Source: Lactarius indigo | Lineage: Eukaryota; Basidiomycota; Agaricomycetes; Russulales; Russulaceae | Direction: 5' to 3' | NCBI GenBank assembly: GCA_025766275.1 | Contig: JAFKAC010000069.1 | Coordinates: 1 to 64,000 of the forward strand | DNA length: 64,000 bases | In this document: positions 8,980-18,220 of the stretch, piece after piece | How positions within the stretch are numbered: the stretch's first letter is position 1 | How the letters are laid out: every line of letters begins with the position of its first letter | Notes under the pieces: model-generated | The model's input: the letters and a program-made list of their open reading frames with translations, nothing else | Told to the model about the DNA's origin: nothing | Databases searched by the model: none | Position numbers and translations under genes: made by a program

Positions 8980-11900
8980 ACCCATCGGCCTGGGTGAGGG
9001 CAGTTAAATGTAACAGTGTAATCATGACTCGCTATCGTTCTATGAGAGTTCCAGTATTGATTCGCACCAGTTACGCAATGGCCAACATACAAGCACTAGT
9101 CGACTCCGGGGCAACCCACTGCTTCATAAAGCCTTCCTTCGCAAAAAGGATGGGGCTTGGGACAAAACTACTCGACGTCCCAAAGAAAATATGGAATATT
9201 GACAATACCGAGAATAAATCGGGACGTATCACTCATTACACTGACGTTGATGTTCAAACTAAAGGAATCCATAAAGAAATAAGTTTCCTTGTCATGGACA
9301 TCGGAAATGAAGACATCGTATTAGGATACCCCTGGCTTGCCATCTACGACCCGCATATCAAATGGTCGCAAGCTGCCATTCATGAAGATATGCTCCCCAT
9401 CATCATTCGTTCCACCAACCCTTACCTCAAAACAACGTCAATAGTCGCAACAACTACTATCCAAGACGACGAATACGAAGTAGTACACTCCTGTGTTATT
9501 ACCGACGAACAGCGACAACAATTTGAAGAAGGGTGTCGAATCAGGGAACGGCCACTGACCTTAGCCATCACCCGCTCAGCAATATGTAACCAAAGCTGAG
9601 TTACCCACCCAAATATCGCGAATTTGAACGCCTCTTCAGCGAAGAAGCATCGGACAGGTTTCCGCCAAGCAGGCCTTGGATCACGCCATCAAATTTAACA
9701 GGAACAGCCAACGCAATCGATTGCAAAATATACCCCATGACTCAAGAAGAAGACAAGAAGCTGCGCGAGTGGATCAATGAACAACTCAAGAAGGGGTATA
9801 TACGACCTTCTAAATCCCCATACGCTTCGTCCTTCTTTTTCATTAAAAAGAAAGATGGAAAATTACAACCCGTTCAAGACTATCGGAAAATTAATGCAGT
9901 TACCATTCGCAATCAGTATCCACTCCCTCTCATCTCCGATCTCATCACGGACCTCAGTAACGCTCACATCTACACCAAACTCGACGTTAGATGGGGGTAC
10001 AACAACATACGCATCAAAGAAGGAGACGAAGAGAAGGCAGCGTTCAAGATGCGCTACGGGTTGTTCGAACCGACGGTGATGTTTTTCGCCTTACCAACTC
10101 TCCGGCAACGTTCCAGACCATGATGAATTTCATATTCAGGGACATCATAGCTAAACATGAAGCCCATGGAACGGTAATCCGGGTTTAACATGGACGACAT
10201 TGGTATCACAATGGGACTTAACCACTCCCTTCAAGACCACATTGAAGCAGTCAAAGACGTTCTCCGCGTATCCACAGAACACGACCTGTATTACAAGCTT
10301 GAAAAATGCCTCTTCCACTCCCCACGTATGGATTACCTGGGGGTAATCCTTGAAAAGGGGTGACACGCATGGACCCTGTCAAAATTTCAGGCATTAAAGA
10401 TTGGCCTATGCCAACCAAGGTTAAGGACGTCCGCTCGTTTCTCAGTTTTTGCTATTTTTACTGTCCTTTCATTACGAGGTTTCGCAACCAAGGCACGACC
10501 CCTCAACAAACTTACCTGCAAGGACACCGAATGGCACTGGGAACCGAAGAAGAAAGGGCATTCCAAGACCTTAAAACCCTCGTCACTAGCGAACCTGTCC
10601 TTGCACACTCAAACCTCACTCAACAATTTGAGTTAGAAGTCGATGCATCAGGTTTTGCAACAGGAGCAGTCCTCCTTCAGCGCAAAGCAGATGGTAAACG
10701 ACACCCTATCGGTTACTACTCATCACCCTCAACGAAGCCGAACGAAATTACAACATTTACAATCTTGAACTCCTAGCAATTGTCAAAGCTTTCCGCCACT
10801 GGAGACCCCTCTTAGCGGGCTCTCCCCACAAGATCAAAGTATTCTCCGACCATCTCAACCTACAATACTGGAAATTACCACAGAAGATTAGTAGACGCGT
10901 AGCCAGGGAAGTACTTGAACTCTCCGAATATGACTTCGAGATTCATCACATTAAAGGAAATTCAATGGGCGTGCAGACGCACTGTCGTGAAGGCCAGATT
11001 ACGATCAAGGAGAAAACGACAACGAAGGGATAACAGTATTACCGGAAAGCGTCTTTGCACGCGCCACCACGCTAGAAGAACCACGACATCCACATTGGAG
11101 ACCTGAGATCTTACTGGTGGAAATGACTCCAGAACACCCCATATACGAGCAAGACATAGCTAAGTTGAAACCTTGGGTCGATGCTCATAAGCTAAAAGAC
11201 ATCGAAGGAACATGGTACAAAGACGGACGCCAAGTGGTTACGGGCGGCATCCACGACAAACGCACTATCATTGCCACTCACCATGATTCCCTGTATACAG
11301 CCACCCCGGTATCAAACGTACTCTCCAATTCACCGAGCGACACTACTGGTGGCCGCAGATGAAGAACGATGTTATGGATTACGTCAAGGGCTGTGCAGAA
11401 TGCCAGCGACATAAAGTCAACCTCCGTCCCATCAGAGCACCCCTACAACCCATTTACCCGAAACCGGAAGCCCTGCCATTTGAGACCATTGCAGTGGACT
11501 TTATTACTAAACTCCCCATCTCTCGCGGCTACGACTCTATTCTAACGGTAACAGATCATGATTGTACCAAAGCCGCCATTTTCCTCCCTTGCAATGAAGA
11601 AATAATGGCCGAAGGAATGGCTGCCCTGTACGTGTCCCATGTCTTCCCACGATTCGGACTCCCCTCGCGTGTTATCAGTGATCGAGGACCCCCGTTTTGC
11701 ATCCAAGTTCATGTGAGAGATATGCAAGATTCTTGGCATTAGCCAAAATATCTCAACCGCTTATCATCCCAGAACCGATGGCCAATTGGAACGAACAAAT
11801 CAATGGCTCGAACAATATCTCCGCTTCTGGGTGAACGAACGACAAGACGACTGGGTTCGCTATCTGCCTATGGCAGAATTCACGCATAACAATTGGCCCA

Positions 11901-12560
11901 ATGAGACTACACGGGAGTCCCCCTTTTTCCTCTTATCAGGATTCAATCCCCACACTGATTGGACCGATAGGCCTTCCCCTATCCCACAGGTGTCCCTGAG
12001 ACTAGACCAGTTCAAACAGGCGCGACAGCGTTGCCTTCTCCTGTATGCTCAGGGCGCAAAAGTCATGGGTCAAACACAAAGATATGCCCAAGTTCAAAGA
12101 AGGAGATCTCGTGTGGCTCAAGGGACGCCACTTGCAAACGCACCAACCAACCACAAAACTAGCCGCTAAACGGCACGGACCATTTAAGTCATCCAGGTGA
12201 TGTCCCCTGTCAACTATCGCCTCGAGCTTCCCACGCAGTGGAGCATCCACGATGTCTTTCACATAGATCTTCTCACACCTTATCACGAGACACCCACACA
12301 ATGGACCAAACTATCAGCGCCCACCACCGGATTTGGTCGATAACGAGGAAGAATACAAAGTTGAGAAGATTCTAGACTCTCGGCGATTTGGCAGAAGACG
12401 ACGGCTCCAATACCTTGTGAAATGGAAGGGGTATCCTGACTCAGACAACCAGTGGATAGATAAGGATGACGTATTCGCCGACAAAGCCGTACGGGAATTC
12501 AAACATTCCAACCCCGACCGAGAAACGCATATAAGAATGACCTCCTGTCGCGATAAGTCC
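8961..12560 (+). pseudogene. pol: GyA-1 Pol: protease, RT, RNase H, integrase, chromodomain
   Basis: Copies the element RNA and inserts the DNA. Domains in order: aspartic protease (LVDSGATHCFI, about 9090-9125); RT (PSKSPYASSFFFIKKKDGKL and QDYRKINAVT, 9740-10360); RNase H (FELEVDASGFATGAVLLQ, SPHKIKVFSDHLNLQYW, 10600-10990); integrase zinc finger (GCAECQRHK at 11390) and DDE core (VDFITKLP, ISDRGPPF, then NQWLEQYLRFW); GPY/F-type module (YRLELPTQWSIH near 12200); chromodomain ([11 protein letters not shown]...[15 protein letters not shown], 12345-12470). The frame is broken by several one-base indels, for example near 10087, 10184, 10362, 10735 and 10960, mostly in short homopolymers, plus TGA stops. 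The chromodomain in this clade is known to steer insertion to heterochromatin. Confidence 0.9.
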
Positions 12561-12597
12561 CCATCAATCCTTCACTCCATGTCCTCTACTCGACAAA

Positions 12598-13751
12598 ATG
12601 ACCAGCTCGCACTCCTCTCTACCCTCGTCAACAACTCCTCCGCCACGCTTGTTAACCCCGACTCCACCAATGACACCGCAACCATTGGAACTGCGGATGG
12701 AGACCATACCTCCATGCAGCATGAGGAAGGCGGCCCTATCACTAGTGAAGAACTGTACCAGACATTGCAACGATTCCCTGTGCCCGTACAGGGAACTCTC
12801 GACGACGATCCAACAGCAACTCAGCCAGCACCTCCGCCAATGTACGCCCTCACAAACCCCAATACCGGTGAGCCCAAAGCCTTCCTCACAGAAGACGAGC
12901 TTTTTCGGCTTCAAGCAGCTGTCCCGCGCAGTGAAACCACCCAATGCCATGAAGAAGTATGAACAAGAATGGAAGGAGACAGTGGCACAGTGGCAGCAGG
13001 AGCAACTGCATATCGCCGCCTGCCGACGCTGAATGATGAAGGAGCGGAAAGAGTACTGGACGAAGATGAGGATGAAGATGAGCTTAGAGACCATTACCCC
13101 ATCAGGCACGCATTCCTTAACCATGAATTCTACGCTGAAGATCCAGCCGCCACTCCCTACCTCATCGACGCAGCGGGGGGGCCTTTACACCGAGGACGAG
13201 TCGCCGTGGCACAAGCGGCTCATTATACACCAATGGGCGAACGAGACCCCGCAACCAGGCTCATCGTCCCTGAGGGGTTCCGGGTCAATAGAGGACCCGA
13301 TTACATTCTGTTCCCGATCAAGCTCCCCAATGGACCGACGATACAAGCATCCCACGTACAGGTTATCCGAGGAGGAGACCCCTTCGTACTCGGACTAGCT
13401 CCGGGGTTGGGTTTCCTCTATGGCAAACCCCTTTACGCCACCCCCCATCTCCCGAAGAACAACCGCGCATTCATACCGCACGAGGAGTACTTCATGCTCC
13501 GCGACCGACACCCCACCAACCTACTACTAATGCGTATCGGGGACGTCACTCTCATTCAGGAACTACGCCAGTTCCGGCAATTCGCGTTTGCCGAGGACCA
13601 GCTAGACAGGTGGATTCGGCAGTTGCAGTTGGAGCGGGAGATGGTGGTCGCAGACAAAAAGGACAGTCTCTATCATCTCGAAAGAGCTAACATATTGGCA
13701 CGAATGGAAGATGAAGCAGAGTGGATGCAGCAGGAATCAGTAGCGGATTAG
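12598..13751 (+). pseudogene. GyA-1 third coding region downstream of the chromodomain
   Basis: Two overlapping open pieces. The first (12598-13032) ends with a Trp/Gln-rich helix including [20 protein letters not shown]. The second (12969-13751, ~260 aa) has an acidic run (DEDEDEDELRD), a compact block with ILFPIKLPNGPTIQASHVQV and LYGKPLYATPHL, and a C-terminal helical stretch (LDRWIRQLQLEREMVV...HLERANILARMEDE) that looks coiled-coil. A one-base frame change lies between them near 13030. Recognisable versions follow the chromodomain in GyA-3 (to 50537) and in both GyB elements, so it is a conserved coding part. No transmembrane or signal segment is seen, so it is not an envelope protein. 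Function unknown. Confidence 0.65.
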
Positions 13752-13770
13752 TGAGGTGGGCCTCACTCCT

Positions 13771-13783
13771 GAAAAGGGGGTGG
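13771..13783 (+). promoter_or_regulatory. Polypurine tract of GyA-1
   Basis: GAAAAGGGGGTGG directly abuts the 3' LTR, the normal place for the plus-strand DNA primer. GyA-3 has a similar AAAAAGGGGGTGA before its 3' LTR at 50578. Confidence 0.8.
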
Positions 13784-14293
13784 TGTTACGGTATGGACTT
13801 GATGACTCATTACACACGACTCACGACCGGTTATAACTACGGTCCGGTATCAACATTAGTCATGGACTCTTACATCGTATCAGTCAGCATAGTAGTTCAC
13901 ATGTGATTGTGACTCATGTATGACTCATTCCTAGGATAGCTGTACTAGGGTTCGAGCTAGTTACACTATTGGTTACTTACTATTCCAGCAGCGCTTTAAA
14001 GCCCACATGTATCTGTATAAGTAGTTGTGACGGAAGACCAAGAGTCCCCATCTTGGTCTTCTTCAATCCACCATCTTGACTCGTCTTTTGCTTGCCTTAG
14101 TCTTTGACTAAGTGTGCTTCCGCTTCTACCCACCAAGGGGTAGTACCTCTATATACTTGAGTTGCAGTGTGTGCCGGTGGGCCCCTGTTCAACTTGCGTT
14201 GGGTTGACACGTGATCCCCATTTGCCTAACTTTCGCTAAGTCGATTATGCCGTCTTCACGTCCAAGTCAGACTAACGCTGGTGGAGCGTAACA
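13784..14293 (+). mobile_element. GyA-1 3' LTR
   Basis: 510 bp, TGTTACGG to GTAACA, followed by the ACTAG target duplication. By eye it differs from the 5' LTR at about 15 sites. All but one are transitions, and most convert CG to CA or TG in the 3' copy. Confidence 0.93.
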
Positions 14294-15880
14294 ACTAGCT
14301 AGCAAAGTGATTGACCAGTTGGCCCAAGAAGAACAACAATGTATCACCCAAGAAGCCCAGGCCATACTGGCCCCTATCAACCCTCAAACTAGGCATTGAA
14401 TGACCAACAACAATGTCACTATACACTGTGCCATTGGGCCAGATGTACCAGACCCACCTAGCAGCAGGGGGCCTCCCAGAAGACTACCAGGGGAAGGACC
14501 ACCCCCACAAGGTGGGGGATTCAGAGGATTCCCTGGGGGGTTCCCTGGAGGAACATCAGAAGGAGGAATACCAGGTGCAGGTCTCATCACCCCTCCCCAA
14601 AATAACAAGCTAGCTGGTGAAGCACCCACAGTATTTGACAGAGAACATGCCAAAGTAGAGGCATTCCTCACACAATGGCACTCTATTGGGGCATGAATGC
14701 AGATGAAAGTATCATGGCAATGCCTTATTGAAGAGTGCTACTCTTTCTTTCCTTCATCAAGGGGTGTTAACATCAGCAAATGGGTATTAGCCATGCTTAC
14801 GTGGCTCAATGGCCAGATACAAGCTGGCATATCTTGAACAAGTGAAGGACTGTGGAATGAAGTCACATGTAGCTTTATGCAACACTTTAGAAACACCATG
14901 GAACAGGAACAAGCTCAATACAAGCTTAAAAAAGGACTCAAAATGATTGAGGGAAATCTATATGAGTATTGCACCCAATTCAAGCAACTAGTATGCTGAG
15001 CTCAATATCAACTTGATGACCCCCAGACCCTCAACCTATTCATGGGGGGACTACCAAAAGACCTCTACAAGAAGGTTTTGTTGATAAGTGACCCTTGTGC
15101 ACTTAGTGGCTCGTACGGACTGGACTAGCAGCATGGACTGCTTTAGATTAGATTAACTGGACTTGTAGATTACATGAATTTGATCTGTACAATCTAGCGC
15201 TTACTATTGCGTCATGTATGACATCATGTACAATGACATCATGTAGAACACTCTGGACACTTCATTGTACTCTGTCCTTTGTTCTCCTTTAGTTCTTATC
15301 TTTATTATGACGTCACTATGATATCATCCTTGTCTAGACTTTCTTTGTTCTGGTTGCCTTGTTCTCCTTTGGTACACTCCTTTTGTCCTATATGTAGAAC
15401 AACACTCCTTGTATTCTGTGACTCTATGTTACTGCCCTTATACTAGTGTCACAGCTCTGTATAGTATAAGTAGAGTACTCTATACGCCCTGGTCCACATC
15501 AGTTCTCACTCTGCTGTGTGCCAGGTAAAGTCCCTCTCCTGTAATACTATTATCAGTTCTCACTCTGCTGTGTGGCAGAACACCGCTTTGCTTCCACTTG
15601 CAAGATCTCCCTCTGCTGGTTTCCAGCTGCTCAGTTTATCTCACCACAGTCTTCAGTCCACTGTGAGTATGCTGTTCATCTGTGCTGTTCATCAGGTTTA
15701 CACTCTTGACAATCCTCAAAACTACCAAGAATGGAAAGAGGCAGCAACTGCATAACAGCAACAATACATGCACCTCAAAGCACCGCTGCAACAGCATGCC
15801 AGTGATTGGCTTAATGGAGTAGCAGAAGAATCAGATGATGTAAAAGACATTATCCTTCAACAATTATGGAAAAAGGAGGG
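14294..15880 (+). pseudogene. gag: GyA-2 gag, downstream part, split by a solo LTR
   Basis: Continues the gag interrupted at 6478: QLAQEEQQCITQEAQAILAPINPQT, then the Gly/Pro-rich linker and the capsid block (KLAGEAPTVFDREHAKVEAF). It reaches GLPKDLYKKV at 15078, where a 616-bp solo LTR intervenes, and resumes with YTLDNPQNYQEWKEAAT. The zinc-knuckle segment is missing, probably by an internal deletion, because the sequence goes directly to QHASDWLNGVAEESDDVKDI. It ends at KKEGV where another LTR starts at 15881. No pol of this copy remains. Many stops and one-base shifts are present. Confidence 0.8.
15079..15694 (+). mobile_element. Solo LTR of family Z (copy 1)
   Basis: 616 bp from TGTTGATAAGTG to CTGTTCATCA, flanked by perfect GGTTT duplications (15074-15078 and 15695-15699), inside the GyA-2 gag. 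A TATAAG box precedes a duplicated CATCAGTTCTCAC-type motif (first copy near 15497, second near 15552) with GTAAAG between them; a GTGAGT lies near 15663. Copies 2 and 3 share these. No internal region of this family occurs in the window. Confidence 0.93.
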
Positions 15881-16448
15881 TGTCACGAACCTATAATTTG
15901 GTCATGACTCAAGGGTGCTTAGGACTGGTCCGCATTGGCCTGGTCTTATGTAATCACCTTCCTAAAGGGGAATTCTGAATCGGAGTTTGAATTCTGTTCT
16001 CAAACAATCACGTGATCTGTCATGTGATTAGTCATGTCTCCTAAACCATGTGTTGTGTACATGTGTACTAATCAACGGTTGATTGTTGATCAATCAACGA
16101 AGATAATCAACCAAGTCACCATCCCTTGGGGATTCCCGCATTGACTGCGGAATCACGCCATTCACATGCAAGATTGCGCCATTGACTGCAGTGCAGTTGT
16201 TCTATGTTTAAACGCCTTCTGATTGGACTCTATTGTTAGGTGTCTCTAGAATGTTCCTTTGCGCAGTACTGCGCAGCACCCGTGAACGGGCCGTAAGCCT
16301 GCCCTAAAGCTACGCACAGACCACCCCCTGTAGTATATAAGCTGGTGCAATTCTACGGACAGTCCCTCAGACTGTCCACTTGTGACATCCTCCCTCTTGT
16401 GTCATGCCTCTGCGGGGGTGTGGGCTTCTGTAATGGCTTCCTGTCACA
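15881..16448 (+). mobile_element. LTR-like block W truncating GyA-2
   Basis: 568 bp from TGTCACGAACC to CCTGTCACA with a TATATAAG box near 16330 in plus orientation. It starts exactly where the GyA-2 gag breaks, but the sequence after 16448 does not resume gag, so it is not a simple solo LTR. Only 34 bp separate it from the next LTR-like block. Confidence 0.55.
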
Positions 16449-16482
16449 TGGCAGTCAACAGCCAAGTTGGATTGGCACTGAA

Positions 16483-17140
16483 TGTAACGACTCCCAAGGT
16501 CCCTGGTAACAGCTCCTGTGCTAAGGTAGCTGAGTCGGCGGCAATCCCCTGGTACTGAGGTGGGAAAGTCCTTCTGTAACAGCCCCTTGTATTAAGGTGA
16601 CTGAGTTTGTAGCAATGGACGAGCACAAAGGGCTAAGTCCAAAGGTCAGGTGTCACTGGGCTGACCAGTAAGACAAGACGAGGGTAAGAGGGAAGTCAAG
16701 GGGAAGCCTGCACAGAGGCTGAGAGGGGAATGACCCAAAGGGGATAAGGGTCAAGGGTCTGAGGTTCTGGGTCAAGGACTTGAGTGCTGAAAGGACTGAG
16801 GCGCTCAAGGAGTCAATTGGAGATACAACGCAGATAGTTGATTAAGCCAAAGCTAAGGAGCTAAGGTGCACTACAGGGTTCCTTATATAGTACAGGATTG
16901 TGCCTGAGCGCATAGTGCTACTGGTTGCTATAGATAGAATGATGTGCTGGCAAAATGGAATCAACATCATGCAAGATGGTGTTATGCCAGCAAGGCAGAA
17001 GAAGGGTAGACAAGAATAGCACAGAAGGTGCTGGAATAATCAGATAAAAGGGAAGCATAGGTTTAAGAAAGGTAACTGCCAAGAAAGGGAATGGATGAGA
17101 TAAGGGCAGAAAGGGAAAGGTGACTGGGGAGTTCATGACA
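16483..17140 (-). mobile_element. LTR-like block V, minus orientation
   Basis: On the minus strand it begins TGTCATGAACTCC and ends GTCGTTACA (658 bp), with a TATATAAGG promoter box near 16870. The downstream half holds an imperfect internal duplication (two blocks beginning GTAACAGC on the plus strand). No partner copy or matching target duplication was found, so the LTR call rests on ends and promoter only. Confidence 0.45.
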
Positions 17141-18220
17141 TCTTGCCTCTCAGCTCCTTTGAGTGCCCCGCTCATTGCGCGCCACTACTCCTCTCTGAGC
17201 CAAGAGCGTATCTTGGGTTCTTCTGTTGTGGAGCATCTCTTCTCCACACCCTCTCAGCCCCCAGTCTCTGCCTATGTTGTGACTTCCCTGTTGAGTGACA
17301 GTGAGTCATCACAGGTGCCTTTGTGGATTATATTCTGCTAAGTTGGGCTGGCTTATTATTTAAGCTGAAGTTGAGCTAATGTTGCGATGGGTTACGTTTC
17401 AGATAGAGTGAGTTGGGACAAGGATAGTGTTGAAGGAGAGTGCACTCATGTGCGTGACACCTTGGCGTTGGGAGTCGGCCACATCTCACGTGTGGAAGGA
17501 AGTACACCCTGGAGGTGTGATGGTAGTAGAGTCGAGATGTATGGACGCATACGCAACACATTTGTTCATTATTTGATTACCTTAGGACTTAGATGCAATC
17601 AAGTTGTGATTGGGGACAACCCATGTATGTAGTTGATTGCGGTATTACTGTATGGTTGTAGTTTTGTTTGTCTGATATGCCTGAGGATGTATTGATGTGA
17701 ATCCACGGTGTTTACACAGTATTTATTTGCGGGTTGTATGCACTGGCACTCCAGAAACTTACGGTTCTTGTGGTGTGCCAGGCAAGTAACTCTTACACTT
17801 GTTCAATAAGAGAATCTCATGCTTCTTCTGGTGTGCGAGACATAATTCCACTCGGTGCGTTTTATTAGATAGAACAGATTGGATGGTAAAACTGAGATTG
17901 GAGGGGATGGGGAAAAACATGGGTAATATAGTGGGATTGAGTGTGGAAAGGAGGGAATGGAAGGACGAGAGATAATAAAATTGAGAATGAAATTGATCGT
18001 AATATAGAACGACAAGGGAGAAGGAGGACAGAGGGAAATGTTATAGATGGAGAGGAGAGTGAAAAGGAGATGAAAAGGAGAGTGAAAGGGAGGGGGAAGG
18101 GAGAAAGAGATGAAAGGGGGAAGAAAAAGGGAGAAGGAGAAGGAAGAAAAGGGAGAAAAAGGAAAGGAGTCGTGGGGGTTGGAAGAAAGAGGAGAATGGA
18201 GGAAGGGGGAAAGAAGATAG
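17141..18220. other. Non-coding stretch with a long polypurine tract
   Basis: No gene recognised. From about 17940 to 18235 the plus strand is almost entirely A and G, rich in GGGAGA, GAAAAGG and similar words; an open frame across it is only composition. It lies just beyond the 3' end of the minus-strand gene, whose mRNA side is therefore pyrimidine-rich. Confidence 0.6.

Larger units (their letters stand above)
6479..14293 (+). mobile_element. GyA-1, full-length chromodomain Gypsy LTR retrotransposon
   Basis: A 7815-bp element bounded by two 510-bp LTRs (TGTTA...TAACA) and a perfect 5-bp target duplication, ACTAG, at 6474-6478 and 14294-14298. Order: LTR, self-priming site, gag with zinc knuckle, -1 frameshift site, protease, RT, RNase H, integrase, chromodomain, third coding region, polypurine tract, LTR. 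It sits inside the gag of its older relative GyA-2, whose reading frame resumes exactly after the second ACTAG. The LTRs differ at roughly 15 positions by eye, almost all transitions. Single-base frameshifts in pol make this copy non-autonomous as read. Confidence 0.95.

Noticed and set aside
12598..13751. Envelope gene interpretation of the third coding region
   Set aside because: No signal peptide, transmembrane helix or cleavage motif; coiled-coil and zinc knuckles instead.
15881..17140. A complete element between LTR-like blocks W and V
   Set aside because: The blocks are in opposite orientation, unrelated in sequence and only 34 bp apart, so they cannot be the two LTRs of one element.
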